The position numbers and the translations under genes were made by a program. This document shows positions 55,324 through 64,000 of a DNA stretch of 64,000 nucleotides, in pieces. Positions within the stretch are counted from its first letter, which is position 1. Each line of letters starts with the position of its first letter. The notes beneath the pieces are model-generated. The model saw only the letters and a program-made list of their open reading frames with translations, did not search any database and was not told the origin of the DNA. This DNA is from Saprospiraceae bacterium (GTDB lineage Bacteria; Bacteroidota; Bacteroidia; Chitinophagales; Saprospiraceae), in the NCBI GenBank assembly GCA_020630955.1, contig JAHDIE010000002.1:1-64000 (forward strand). The letters are read 5' to 3'.

Positions 55324-55340
55324 ATCATAAACTACTTTTG
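55311..55340 (+). promoter_or_regulatory. Promoter for lipB: TTTG, 18-nt spacer, TACTTTTG
   Basis: Both Bacteroidota boxes are present, TTTG at 55311-55314 and TACTTTTG at 55333-55340, with 18 bases between them, 31 bp before the lipB ATG. The -33 box lies inside the first codons of the divergent thioredoxin-dockerin gene. Confidence 0.6.
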
Positions 55341-55371
55341 CGCTATAGCTTTAAATTAATAAAAAAGTAAA

Positions 55372-56094
55372 ATGGCAGATGCCCCTTTGGTTCAATTGCA
55401 TTATCTAAAAAATTTAAAGTACAAAGAGGTTTGGGACTTTCAAAAGACGATGCAAAGGAACCTAATACAAAATAAACGGAAAAAGTTGGGAAAAGATGCA
55501 TTTATTGAGCTGATTAACCCTTCAGGACACTTTATTCTTTGCGAACACAAGCCCGTGTACACAATAGGAAAATCTGGAAACTCTGATAACTTGTTAATCA
55601 ATGAGGAGGAGCTTGCGTATAAAGAAATTGAATATTTTAAAATCAATAGAGGAGGGGATATTACTTATCATGGACCTGGTCAACTAACTGGCTATTTAAT
55701 TTTAGATCTTGATGACTACTATCATGATGTGCATAAATATGTACGTGATATAGAAGAAGCAATTATTTTGTTTTTAAGAAATTTTGGAATCAATGGAGAA
55801 AGGATTGATGGGTTTACGGGCGTTTGGCTAAATGATGCAAATGGTCAAAGGAAAATTTGTGCTATTGGAGTTCATATGAGTAGATGGGTTAGTTTGCATG
55901 GGTTTGCATTAAATATAAACACTGATTTGTCATATTTTAAAAATATTATTCCTTGTGGAATCAATGAGCAGGGTAAGGAGGTAACAAATCTCTCTTCTGA
56001 ACTTGGAAAGGACATTTATGTCAATGATGTTTTCGAAAAATTGCAATACTCATTTACGGAAGTATTCGGCTTTGAATTAATAAATATAACATGA
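55372..56094 (+). CDS. lipB: Octanoyl-[acyl-carrier-protein]:protein N-octanoyltransferase LipB
   Basis: Transfers octanoate from acyl-carrier protein to lipoate-dependent enzymes. The 240-residue protein has the family core NRGGDITYHGPGQLTGYLILDL, the VWLNDANGQRKICAIGVHMSRWVSLHGFALNIN region, and the catalytic cysteine in IIPCGINEQGKEVTNL with its lysine partner earlier (RKICAIG). It is the first gene of a pair with the thioesterase, overlapping by four bases. A full promoter lies upstream. Confidence 0.95.
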   Translation: MADAPLVQLHYLKNLKYKEVWDFQKTMQRNLIQNKRKKLGKDAFIELINPSGHFILCEHKPVYTIGKSGNSDNLLINEEELAYKEIEYFKINRGGDITYHGPGQLTGYLILDLDDYYHDVHKYVRDIEEAIILFLRNFGINGERIDGFTGVWLNDANGQRKICAIGVHMSRWVSLHGFALNINTDLSYFKNIIPCGINEQGKEVTNLSSELGKDIYVNDVFEKLQYSFTEVFGFELINIT

Positions 56095-56612
56095 ACATAA
56101 AGGATAAAACTGTTTCGGACTCTAAAACAATCATGACCGAAATGATTATGCCAAACGATACAAATCCTCTCGGAAATCTTATGGGAGGAAACTTGATGAG
56201 ATGGATGGATATAGCTGCGGGAGTATGCGCTGCAAAACATGCGGAGGCTCATGTTGTGACTGCTGCTGTTGATCATGTTTCTTTTGACTTACCAATTAAA
56301 CTTGGAAATGTGATAACCATAACGGCACAGATAACCAGAGCGTTTAATAGTTCTATGGAAGTCTATGTAGAAGTGCAAGTAGCCGAAATAACAGGAGCTA
56401 ATCCTAGGAAGTCCAATCATGCATACTTTTCTTTTGTGGCGTTAAATGAGAGCAATTTGAAACCTACAAAAGTCCATAAAATCAGTCCTCAAAACAAGAT
56501 TGAATGGGATCGATACAATGCTGCCACACGTAGGCGTGAGTTACGGCTTGTTCTAAGTGGAAGACTTAAGCCAGAAGAAGCCAAAGAAATCAAAGAAATT
56601 TTTTCTAATTGA
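56091..56612 (+). CDS. Acyl-CoA thioesterase (hotdog fold)
   Basis: A 173-residue cytosolic acyl-CoA hydrolase of the YciA/ACOT type. Signatures: TEMIMPNDTNPLGNLMGGNLMRWMDIAAGVCAAKHA with the catalytic aspartate, VVTAAVDHVSFDLPIKLGNVI, and the strand SMEVYVEVQVAE. The C-terminal helix is charged. It is coupled to lipB through an ATGA overlap, so a role near fatty-acid/lipoate metabolism is plausible. The 3' end overlaps the convergent MoxR gene by eight bases. Confidence 0.9.
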   Translation: MNIKDKTVSDSKTIMTEMIMPNDTNPLGNLMGGNLMRWMDIAAGVCAAKHAEAHVVTAAVDHVSFDLPIKLGNVITITAQITRAFNSSMEVYVEVQVAEITGANPRKSNHAYFSFVALNESNLKPTKVHKISPQNKIEWDRYNAATRRRELRLVLSGRLKPEEAKEIKEIFSN

Positions 56613-58077
56613 GTCCAGAGAAATCCGTCAAGTCATTTAAGTTATCAGATAATATATCCCTAAACTCGACAATCTGATTGCTCAGTTCGAAGTTTATTGT
56701 TTCCTTGATGGCCAATCCATTAAGAATAAGTTCCATCATAAAATATGGGTTATCACCCTTATCAGAAAATTCTTTTGCAATGTTTTTCAAACCAGGGACA
56801 GCATCCAGTTTTTTTCTATATTCTTTTTCTGAATCATCAGCCCCAATACTAATTGAGTTATTGGAAGCAAACCATAATTTTAAAACTTCATATACATCGT
56901 TGGATTCTGAATCACTATCTGGATTTGGAAAATAAACATCAAATAATTCTTCTATTGCATTTTGAATAAGATGCATTGCCACATTATGAGGGCCTTCTTG
57001 TTCTCCCTCATATACGAGTTCAGCTTTTCCAGTTATCGCGGGAATAATTCCCCAATAATCTGTGATCCTAATTTTGGTATTCTTTTCACCATTAATAAGC
57101 GTCCGTCTTTCAGCTGCACTAGCAAGATTTTCCAATGCCGATATGCTCATTCTTGCAGAAACCCCACTTTTTTCATCAATGTATTCACTTTCTCTTGCAT
57201 TAAATACTATGCTTTCTAGTATGTCTCGGTTCATCTCGCTTATCTCGATTAATTCTTGCTGAGACTGAGGCATTAAAGCTTCTTGTCTTGTTATTTCTTT
57301 GGCGATATCAGTGGAGATAGGATAATGGGTAAGGATTTGGCTTTCTATTCTATCCTTAAGGGGTGTTATAATACTTCCTCGATTGGTATAATCTTCAGGA
57401 TTTGCTGTAAAAATAAATACCATATCTAAAGGCATTCTCAATTTGAAACCTCTAATTTGTATGTCACCTTCTTGTAAGATGTTAAATAAGGAAACTTGTA
57501 TTCTTGGCTGAAGATCTGGTAACTCATTGATCACAAAGATGGATTTATTAGCACGAGGCACCAAGCCAAAATGAATTACTCTTTCATCAGAATAAGGTAG
57601 TTTTAAGGTTGCTGCTTTGATAGGATCTACATCACCAATCAGATCGGCAACACTTACATCGGGGGTAGCAAGTTTTTCAACATATCTATCGTCCCGATGA
57701 ATCCATTTTATTTTTGTCTTATCACCATCTGCTAAAATGAGATCCTTGGCATTTCTGGACAATGGTTTAAATGGATCGTCATTGAGTTCAGAGCCTTCGA
57801 TAACAGGAATATATTCATCCAATAACTGGGTAAGAAGTCTAGCGATTTTTGTTTTGGCTTGTCCTCGTAATCCTAATAATAGGATGTTGTGTGATGATAA
57901 TATAGCCCGTTGTATGTCTGGAATTACAGTGTCATCAAATCCAATAATTCCTTCAAAGACTTTTTCTCCTTTTTGTAATTTTTTAATCAGGTTTTCACGT
58001 AATTCTTGTTTAACGCTACGCTGATTATATTTAGATTTTTTTAGTTCACCTAATGTTGTAATACTTTTGTAATCCAT
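56605..58077 (-). CDS. MoxR/ChlI-like AAA+ ATPase
   Basis: A 490-residue AAA+ ATPase of the helix-2-insert clade, similar to MoxR and magnesium chelatase subunit I. Walker A reads GLRGQAKT (69-76), with alanine at the usual second-glycine position; Walker B lies in KSIFVINELPDL; the sensor-1 asparagine in MVFIFTANPEDYTNRG; later come the TDIAKEITRQEALMP and SARMSISALENLASAAERR regions. It forms a two-gene unit with a VWA protein 11 bp upstream on the same strand, the usual chaperone pairing. Not a true magnesium chelatase; no tetrapyrrole genes are nearby. Confidence 0.9.
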   Translation of the reverse strand: MDYKSITTLGELKKSKYNQRSVKQELRENLIKKLQKGEKVFEGIIGFDDTVIPDIQRAILSSHNILLLGLRGQAKTKIARLLTQLLDEYIPVIEGSELNDDPFKPLSRNAKDLILADGDKTKIKWIHRDDRYVEKLATPDVSVADLIGDVDPIKAATLKLPYSDERVIHFGLVPRANKSIFVINELPDLQPRIQVSLFNILQEGDIQIRGFKLRMPLDMVFIFTANPEDYTNRGSIITPLKDRIESQILTHYPISTDIAKEITRQEALMPQSQQELIEISEMNRDILESIVFNARESEYIDEKSGVSARMSISALENLASAAERRTLINGEKNTKIRITDYWGIIPAITGKAELVYEGEQEGPHNVAMHLIQNAIEELFDVYFPNPDSDSESNDVYEVLKLWFASNNSISIGADDSEKEYRKKLDAVPGLKNIAKEFSDKGDNPYFMMELILNGLAIKETINFELSNQIVEFRDILSDNLNDLTDFSGLN

Positions 58078-58088
58078 GTTCTCCTCGT

Positions 58089-59183
58089 TTATCTCTTTTT
58101 TCTTTTGTTTGATTTATAGTCCATAAAAATAAATTCACCCAATCCCTTCAATGAGCTGTAGAAAGCTTTGCCATTATTTGCTTTTGTAAATTGATCTACA
58201 AAATTTACCAAATAAGGATCTCTAGCGATCATAAATGTGGTAATTGGAATATTTAACTTTCTGCATTTTGTCGCAAGACCTAAAGTTCTGTTAAGAATAT
58301 TCTTGTCAAGGCCATATGCATTCTTATAGTACTTTTTGCCTTTCTTAATACAGGTTGGTTTCCCATCCGTAATCATCATGATCTGTTTATTGGGATTTTT
58401 ACGTTTCCGTAAAATATCCATTGCCAGTTCAAGACCTGCAACTGTATTGGTGTGGTAAGGTCCAACTTGAAGATAAGGCAGGTCTTTAATTTGTATTTGC
58501 CAAGCATCATTACCAAATACAATGATGTCTAAGGTATCCTTCTTATATTGAGTAGTAATTAGTTCTGCCAATGCCATGGCAACTTTTTTGGCAGGAGTAA
58601 TCCTGTCTTCACCATACAGAATCATTGAATGAGAAATATCTATCATCAACACTGTGCTTGTTTGTGTTTGGTAGAAAGTTTCGTGAACTTCTAGATCTTG
58701 TTGGGTCAATTTGAAGTTGTCAATACCATGGTTGATTTGTGCATTTCTTAGAGATTCTGTCATGGATAGCTTATCCAGCGGATCTCCATATTCATAGGAT
58801 TTAGATTCTTCTGTATATTCATCCCCTCTACCTATGATTTTTGTATTGTGTTTTCCTGATTTGGATTTTTGTAGATCTTCAAATATGTCCGACAAGGCCG
58901 TTCTTCGAAGGCTGATTTCTAATTTTGAAGTAGGATTCATTTCAGCTCCTCCTCTTTGCTTTTCTGAGAGATATCCTTGATCCTTTAAATCTTGTATAAA
59001 ATCTGCAAGGCCATAATTTTCATCAGTGAGATCATATTGTTTATCCAATTGAGTCATCCAGCTCAAGGCTTCTTCTACATTGCCAGAAGTATGGATGAGA
59101 ATCTCTTGAAATAACTTAAAGAGCCTATCGAAAGGATTGTCTTCGGGGTTATTATTTTTCTTACTAAAGGTCCAATTAAGCAT
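58089..59183 (-). CDS. VWA-domain protein, partner of the MoxR-like ATPase
   Basis: A 364-residue cytoplasmic protein. The N-terminal 170 residues are helical and charged; the von Willebrand A domain (about 176-350) has the metal site DISHS (182-186), a later threonine in TVAGLELAMDILR and the aspartate in IMMITDGKPTC. It resembles the ChlD-like half of MoxR-VWA pairs, which remodel or insert cofactors into other proteins; the client here is unknown. The short gap to the ATPase gene supports joint expression. Confidence 0.9.
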   Translation of the reverse strand: MLNWTFSKKNNNPEDNPFDRLFKLFQEILIHTSGNVEEALSWMTQLDKQYDLTDENYGLADFIQDLKDQGYLSEKQRGGAEMNPTSKLEISLRRTALSDIFEDLQKSKSGKHNTKIIGRGDEYTEESKSYEYGDPLDKLSMTESLRNAQINHGIDNFKLTQQDLEVHETFYQTQTSTVLMIDISHSMILYGEDRITPAKKVAMALAELITTQYKKDTLDIIVFGNDAWQIQIKDLPYLQVGPYHTNTVAGLELAMDILRKRKNPNKQIMMITDGKPTCIKKGKKYYKNAYGLDKNILNRTLGLATKCRKLNIPITTFMIARDPYLVNFVDQFTKANNGKAFYSSLKGLGEFIFMDYKSNKRKKR

Positions 59184-59237
59184 TCAGATCAGTTGTAGAC
59201 ATAAAGGTAACTAACCAATCTGAATGCTAAATTGTTT

Positions 59238-60212
59238 TTATTTTAAGATAAAAGAACCTTTTCCAACCATATAGTCTTTGTTGTAGGCCTCAATTTGATA
59301 CAAACCAGCACTTAATACATGGTTTGGCGTAAAATCGATGCATACCTGAGTGTCTTTTTGATCGTATTGTACAGTACCACTTGTAGTAAACCTTACTTCA
59401 TCACCTGATAGTTTGTTAGTAAGTACACCACTGCCAGAATTTTCAATCGCTAGTGTTTCTCCTTGTGGGTTAATTATTCGAACATAAAAAGTTTCATCTC
59501 CTACAGCTGTTACCATATTCGTTTCAGTTAAAAGGCATGATCTCAAAACCTGTATGTTTTTTGCTCTTCTATTAGATTTTAGTTCTCCACCATCCTTTTT
59601 CTTAAAACCTTCAACGGAGATTGCGTTAATTTTTATTGCTTCTGCCATATCAACCTTATTTGCAAGAACATTGTTTTCTTGAGATAATTCTTCTTTCATG
59701 GTTACGAGAACAGTCTGAGTAGAATCTAAACGCTCAATGTCTTTCATCGACTGGTTGAGGTTATTGGTTAATAATTCATTATTACTGTAGAGTTGTTTAT
59801 TGCTTTCGGTTAATCCAGCATTTTCATCTTTAAGTTGTCTGATTTCTGCAAGGTAACCGGCAACATTTGAATTCATAAGCTCGATTTCCTCTTTAGCTTT
59901 TTTCAATTCTCTTTGAGTCCAAATCAATCCATTGATTCTCTCCTTTTGCTTAGCAAGATCTACTTTCTGAGCTTCAATTAATTCATTCAATTCTTCATTA
60001 TCCCCTCGCATATCTTCTAGATTCGCTAGAGCTTCTTCATAATCTCTATTCAGCGCAGTTTGAACCTTTTCTAATTCATTGAGGTCACTTGCTTGCTTGT
60101 CGTTTTTTGTTGATAATTGATTGTTGGAATACCACTGAAAAATATTCATTGCTAATAATGCGATAGCAATTAGCCAAGGTATAAGTGAACGGTTGCTTTT
60201 TGATGTTGTCAT
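59238..60212 (-). CDS. Membrane-anchored coiled-coil protein with C-terminal beta domain
   Basis: A 324-residue protein: a membrane anchor (about 12-26, IPWLIAIALLAMNIFQW), then a coiled coil of some 165 residues with heptads (LNELEKVQTALNRDYEEALANLED and on), then a beta domain (about 205-324) ending KDYMVGKGSFILK. It is anchored in the inner membrane with the coil outside. No family name is known to me; similar architectures are widespread in Bacteroidota. It lies 54 bp before the VWA gene on the same strand, so it may belong to the MoxR unit. Confidence 0.75.
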   Translation of the reverse strand: MTTSKSNRSLIPWLIAIALLAMNIFQWYSNNQLSTKNDKQASDLNELEKVQTALNRDYEEALANLEDMRGDNEELNELIEAQKVDLAKQKERINGLIWTQRELKKAKEEIELMNSNVAGYLAEIRQLKDENAGLTESNKQLYSNNELLTNNLNQSMKDIERLDSTQTVLVTMKEELSQENNVLANKVDMAEAIKINAISVEGFKKKDGGELKSNRRAKNIQVLRSCLLTETNMVTAVGDETFYVRIINPQGETLAIENSGSGVLTNKLSGDEVRFTTSGTVQYDQKDTQVCIDFTPNHVLSAGLYQIEAYNKDYMVGKGSFILK

Positions 60213-60293
60213 AACTATCCAAGTTTATTTTATCTATTACGACAAATATCACATAATAATTCTACCGAAACGAGCCCTTTTAATAAAATTTGT

Positions 60294-60340
60294 GGTTTAC
60301 ACCCACATAAAAAGCACCACTATATAGGGGTAAACCCTAT
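60294..60340 (+). promoter_or_regulatory. Two alternative hairpins in the leader of the exonuclease operon
   Basis: GGTTTACACCC (60294-60304) can pair with GGGGTAAACC (60327-60336) to form a long-loop hairpin, while ATAGGG (60324-60329) pairs perfectly with CCCTAT (60335-60340) around GTAAA. Both cannot form together. They may act as an operator dyad or leader switch; there is no T run. Confidence 0.35.
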
Positions 60341-60368
60341 TTATTATCAGATTTGAACAACAGCCGAC

Positions 60369-61124
60369 ATGAAAAAATATCAATATTTCAACAAAAGACT
60401 CTTTTTGGACATCGAGACGGTAGCCAATTCTCCTTCATATAGGATGTTGGATGAACGTATGAAATACTTATGGGATTGCAAGTCTAGCTCTCTTCGCCTT
60501 TCGGCAAATGGGTCCTTTTTAGCCAATGAAGATTTGTATGAAAAACGAGCAGGTATTTATGCAGAATTCTCAAAGATTATCTGTATTTCAACTTTGACAG
60601 TTTTTGAAAAAGATGGAGAATGGCAAGCAACTAAAAAGAACTTTTATCAGAAAAAAGAAAAAGAACTTTTATCCGAATTTAAAATCTTTTTAGATAGAGA
60701 TTTTCAAGAATTAAAATCATTCAAAATAATAGGGCATAATATTAAGGAATTTGATATCCCATTTATTGCGAGAAGAATGATAGTAAATGAACTTATCTTA
60801 CCAAAGGCATTAATGATTGCAGGTAAAAAATCATGGCAAATTGATCATTTAAAGGATACTATGGATCTATGGAAATTTGGTGATTATAAGAATTATACTT
60901 CTCTCAATTTGTTAGCAAAGATACTAAACGTACCTTCGCCAAAAGAAGACTTAGATGGATCAAAAATTCATAATGCTTATTGGTTGAATAACAACATGAA
61001 AGCCATAGTTGAATATTGCGAATTGGATGTACTTACAACAATGAAAGTGTATTTCAAATTGAAACAGCTGAGTTTTTCCAAGAAATTGATGGAAGATTTA
61101 GACTATTCAATCAAACAAACATAA
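60369..61124 (+). CDS. PolB-like 3'-5' exonuclease (DEDDy, DnaQ superfamily)
   Basis: A 251-residue stand-alone exonuclease. All three motifs are present: ExoI FLDIETVA near residue 15, ExoII GHNIKEFDIPFIARR near 122-136, and ExoIII YCELDV near 218-223 with the DEDDy tyrosine. It is probably active on single-stranded DNA or RNA. It heads an operon with rpe three bases after its stop and a TonB receptor beyond; the functional link is unclear. The leader region contains alternative hairpins. Confidence 0.9.
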   Translation: MKKYQYFNKRLFLDIETVANSPSYRMLDERMKYLWDCKSSSLRLSANGSFLANEDLYEKRAGIYAEFSKIICISTLTVFEKDGEWQATKKNFYQKKEKELLSEFKIFLDRDFQELKSFKIIGHNIKEFDIPFIARRMIVNELILPKALMIAGKKSWQIDHLKDTMDLWKFGDYKNYTSLNLLAKILNVPSPKEDLDGSKIHNAYWLNNNMKAIVEYCELDVLTTMKVYFKLKQLSFSKKLMEDLDYSIKQT

Positions 61125-61127
61125 AAT

Positions 61128-61799
61128 ATGCATATTATCGCCCCTAGCATTCTTGCTGCTAACTTTTTAAAATTGGAAGAAGACCTTGATATGATCAATA
61201 GATCGGAAGCCGAATATCTTCATGTTGATGTTATGGATGGTGTTTTTGTCCCAAACATTTCATTTGGCCAGAATATTGTAAAATTTATCAGTTCCAAATG
61301 CAATAAAACAATTGATGTACACCTTATGATTGTAAATCCTGAAAAGTATATCGAATCATTTCAAGAAGTAGGAGCAGAAATTATAACCGCACATGTGGAA
61401 GCAACTAATCATGCACATAGATTAATAGGCCAAATAAAAGAAACAGGGGCAAAGGCTGGTTTAGCACTCAATCCGCACACACCAATAAATGTTTTGGAAA
61501 ATGTTTTAGAAGAATTGGACCAAGTCGTATTAATGTCAGTAAATCCAGGTTTTGGAGGACAAAAGTTTATTTATCAAACATTGTCAAAAATAGAAGCACT
61601 CAACGAGGCAAAGATTAAAAGGAATCTCAACTTTAATATAGAAATAGATGGTGGAGTTGGCCTTCAAAATGCTGAAAAGATCTTGCAATGTGGAGCAAAT
61701 GTACTGGTTGCCGGAAGTAGTGTTTTTAAAAGTGAAAACCCTTTAGAAACGGTATCGAAATTACAATCTATCGGTAAAAACCATGTTGCAAAATTTTAG
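61128..61799 (+). CDS. rpe: Ribulose-phosphate 3-epimerase
   Basis: Interconverts ribulose 5-phosphate and xylulose 5-phosphate in the pentose phosphate pathway. The 223-residue TIM barrel has ILAANFLKLEEDL, the metal/active-site VDVMDGVFVPNISFG, DVHLMIVNPEKYI, VLMSVNPGFGGQKF and EIDGGVGLQNAEKI. All catalytic aspartates and histidines expected are in place. It sits three bases after the exonuclease and six bases before the TonB receptor gene. Confidence 0.96.
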   Translation: MHIIAPSILAANFLKLEEDLDMINRSEAEYLHVDVMDGVFVPNISFGQNIVKFISSKCNKTIDVHLMIVNPEKYIESFQEVGAEIITAHVEATNHAHRLIGQIKETGAKAGLALNPHTPINVLENVLEELDQVVLMSVNPGFGGQKFIYQTLSKIEALNEAKIKRNLNFNIEIDGGVGLQNAEKILQCGANVLVAGSSVFKSENPLETVSKLQSIGKNHVAKF

Positions 61800-61805
61800 A
61801 CTAAG

Positions 61806-64000
61806 ATGAGTTGGAAAGTAGTCGTCTTTTTATTGTTTAGCTCACAATTATTCTCTCAAGAAAAAGCTGTTGTTTTTGGTGTTGTCTCAGACCTTGATAC
61901 AGAAGCATTTGTTGATTTTGCAACGGTATATGTTAGAGGGTCGAGCAATGCAACTGAAACAGATATTGATGGAAACTTTAGACTTGAAGTGGACCCGGAC
62001 AAAGTTTTCTCAATTGTAATTTCTAGGTTGGGATACATCGAAGCAGAAGTCACAGTACCTAAATTAAAAGCTGGAAGCAAACGTTACTATAAAGTAAAAC
62101 TAGCTGCTCAAGAAAATGACCTTGGGATTGTAATAAGAGATTCAAAAATTGAAGATGTTGGAGTGGTTCGAGAAGAGGTTACCGATTTTCTAAGATTGCC
62201 AACCACCTCTGGAAATTTTGAAAGTGTTTTACCCAACATTGCCTTGGGAGCAAGTTCAGGAACAGGAGGTGAGTTAAGCTCTCAATACAATGTTAGGGGA
62301 GGAAACTATGACGAAAATCTAGTGTATGTTAACGATTTTGAAATATTTAGACCACAATTAATTAGGAGTTCTCAGCAAGAAGGATTGAGTTTTCCAAATA
62401 TTGATATGATTCGAGATCTTTCATTTTCATCTGGAGGCTTTCAGGCAAAATATGGTGATAAATTATCCTCTGTACTTGATATTAGGTATAAAAGACCAGA
62501 AGAATTTAAAAGTTCATTAAGTATGAGTTTGTTGGGAGCATCTGCCCATCTTGAAGGAAGCAAACGTATTGGTGCAAATGCATATAATAAGCTGCGGTAT
62601 CTGGTTGGCGCAAGGTATAAAACAACCAATTACTTACTTTCTGCAACTGATATAAAAGGTGAATATGTTCCTAGCTTCACAGACATTCAGAGCTATCTAA
62701 GCTATGATATAACACCGGAAATACAAATTGGAATTTTAGGTAATTTTAATAGAAACCTTTTTAATTATATACCACAAACAAGAAACACAACTTCTGGACT
62801 AATTAATCAAACAATCCAATTTTCAGTTCTTTATGAGGGGCAGGAGGTTGATGGTTTTACCAATGCAATGGGCGGACTTTCATTAACTTATATTCCGACG
62901 AAGGATAGAAATCCAGTCTATTTTAAATTTCTGGGATCTATTTATGGAAATAGAGAAATAGAAACCTTTGATATATTGGGTTATTATAGACTGTCTGAGA
63001 TTGAAGCAGATATTTCAGAGCAGAATAATGGGGAGGAAATTGCGGTCTTGGGTATTGGTACGACCCATGATTATGGAAGAAATAATCTTTATAGCAGGGT
63101 ACAGAATTTCCAACACAAGGGAGGAATAGAGTTGCAAAATGATAAAGGTGCAGCTACACATTTTGTGCAATGGAGTGCTAAGGTTCAGCAAGAATTAATT
63201 GATGATAGAATTAATGAATTTGAAAGATTAGATTCAGCTGGATATTCGATTCCATTCAATGAAAATTTGGTTGAATTAAATAGTGTCATAAAATCGGAAA
63301 ATGAGTTTTTAACCAATCGTTATTCAGCCTTTATTCAGAATACATATAATAAGATTATTGGTGAAGAAAGGTTTGAATTGTCTGTTAATGGAGGAGTGCG
63401 AGCAAGTTATTGGGATTTAAATAAAAATTTAGATATCAGTCCAAGGGGTCAATTACTTTTTAAACCCTTACAAAGTAGAACCAATATAACCTATAAGCTT
63501 GCGGGAGGAATATATTATCAACCGCCATTTTATAGGGAAATGAGAAGACATGATGGAACAGTTAACACAAATTTGGAATCTCAAAAATCTGTTCACATTA
63601 TTGGAGGGATTCAAAAAGATTTGAACTTGCCCAATATTGGGTCAAAGCCATTCAAATTAATTTCAGAATTATACTACAAGCGTTTAAGTAATCTGGTATC
63701 ATATGAAGTCGACAATGTTCAGATTAGATATTCTGGCGAAAATGATGCAGAGGGTTATGTTTGGGGCTGGGATTTAAGAATTAATGGCGAGTTTGTTCCA
63801 GGCACTGAATCTTGGTTCAATTTCTCATTGTTGCAAGCAAAGGAATCTTTAATAGGGATTGAACATAGAAAACGAGAAAGAGGTGAAAGTGAAGGAGTTC
63901 CGGTAAAGTGGGTGAGTAGGCCAACCGAACAATTGATGAATATTGCTATTTATTTTCAAGATTACTTACCAAGAAATAAAAATTTCAAATTTAATGGAAC
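61806..64000 (+). CDS. TonB-dependent receptor with carboxypeptidase-like N-domain, 3' end cut by window
   Basis: Outer-membrane receptor; 731 codons are visible and the frame is open to the window's end. It has a signal peptide (about 1-18, ending LFSQ), then a carboxypeptidase-regulatory-like domain (about 23-100: VVFGVVSDLDTEAFVDFATVYVRG, TDIDGNFRLEV), then a plug (QYNVRGGNYDENLVYVNDFEIFRP, SFSSGGFQAKYGDKLSSVLDIRY) and barrel strands. No SusD-like gene is visible, so a polysaccharide locus is not indicated. It is probably the last or next-to-last gene of the exonuclease-rpe unit. Confidence 0.9.
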   Translation, partial: MSWKVVVFLLFSSQLFSQEKAVVFGVVSDLDTEAFVDFATVYVRGSSNATETDIDGNFRLEVDPDKVFSIVISRLGYIEAEVTVPKLKAGSKRYYKVKLAAQENDLGIVIRDSKIEDVGVVREEVTDFLRLPTTSGNFESVLPNIALGASSGTGGELSSQYNVRGGNYDENLVYVNDFEIFRPQLIRSSQQEGLSFPNIDMIRDLSFSSGGFQAKYGDKLSSVLDIRYKRPEEFKSSLSMSLLGASAHLEGSKRIGANAYNKLRYLVGARYKTTNYLLSATDIKGEYVPSFTDIQSYLSYDITPEIQIGILGNFNRNLFNYIPQTRNTTSGLINQTIQFSVLYEGQEVDGFTNAMGGLSLTYIPTKDRNPVYFKFLGSIYGNREIETFDILGYYRLSEIEADISEQNNGEEIAVLGIGTTHDYGRNNLYSRVQNFQHKGGIELQNDKGAATHFVQWSAKVQQELIDDRINEFERLDSAGYSIPFNENLVELNSVIKSENEFLTNRYSAFIQNTYNKIIGEERFELSVNGGVRASYWDLNKNLDISPRGQLLFKPLQSRTNITYKLAGGIYYQPPFYREMRRHDGTVNTNLESQKSVHIIGGIQKDLNLPNIGSKPFKLISELYYKRLSNLVSYEVDNVQIRYSGENDAEGYVWGWDLRINGEFVPGTESWFNFSLLQAKESLIGIEHRKRERGESEGVPVKWVSRPTEQLMNIAIYFQDYLPRNKNFKFNG

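Noticed and set aside
56605-59183. MoxR/VWA pair as a magnesium chelatase (ChlI/ChlD)
   Set aside because: No tetrapyrrole or chelatase H-subunit genes nearby, and the sequence patterns fit general MoxR-VWA pairs.

Overview
The window looks like a piece of an AT-rich Bacteroidota chromosome, most likely from the Saprospiraceae side of the phylum. The grounds are: a giant secreted HYR-repeat protein ending in a type IX secretion (T9SS) sorting domain, a second orphan T9SS tail, a Bacteroidota-type 390-residue PurM, an eukaryote-like GSII glutamine synthetase, BshC (bacillithiol), DUF2911, DUF5683 and DUF1343/NamZ proteins, many GTG/TTG or leaderless-looking starts without Shine-Dalgarno sequences, and several TAnnTTTG promoter boxes, one with a TTTG box 18 nt upstream. 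The phylum is well supported; the family is inference. No rRNA, tRNA, insertion sequence, CRISPR array or prophage was seen.

Layout. 1-5.2 kb (minus): the end of a cytochrome c maturation operon (ccmE, ccmF), a YyaL-like thioredoxin-domain lipoprotein, and a two-gene arsenosugar unit (arsS and a carboxymuconolactone-decarboxylase-like partner). 5.4-9.5 kb (plus): a YkuK-like RNase-H-fold protein and an active/inactive pair of M16 peptidases. 9.6-25 kb: housekeeping genes in short, often convergent and overlapping units: galM, a DUF2911 protein, mutS2, ppk1, tpiA, a rhodanese lipoprotein, dapB, accD, bshC and an orphan oligopeptide permease. 25-31 kb: purM and a CNNM/CBS membrane protein, then a more accessory stretch with an M43-like metalloprotease, a 322-bp gap, an FkbM methyltransferase, an orphan T9SS tail and a small lipoprotein carrying two Cys4His2 motifs. 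31-45 kb: namZ, a helix-hairpin-helix barrel protein, glnA, pyrC, pfkA with an overlapping BadF-type kinase, a 3-hydroxyacyl-CoA dehydrogenase, and the parB/parA/metallo-hydrolase unit. 45.2-52.5 kb is one gene encoding a 2423-residue secreted protein: ten modules of about 171 residues, two HYR domains each with a C-type lectin domain inserted, a GEVED domain and a T9SS tail. 52.7-64 kb: a peptide-binding lipoprotein, a thioredoxin-dockerin protein, lipB plus a thioesterase, a MoxR/VWA pair, a coiled-coil membrane protein, and an exonuclease-rpe-TonB receptor operon that runs off the window.

Genes that act together: ccmE/ccmF in heme delivery to apocytochromes; arsS and its partner in organoarsenical synthesis; the two M16 proteins probably as one protease; pfkA, tpiA and rpe in central sugar metabolism; parA/parB in chromosome segregation; moxR/VWA as a chaperone pair. 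No complete new system is evident. The strongest lead is the giant HYR-lectin protein, where loss of cysteines in pairs between repeats allows two disulfide bonds to be predicted from sequence alone.
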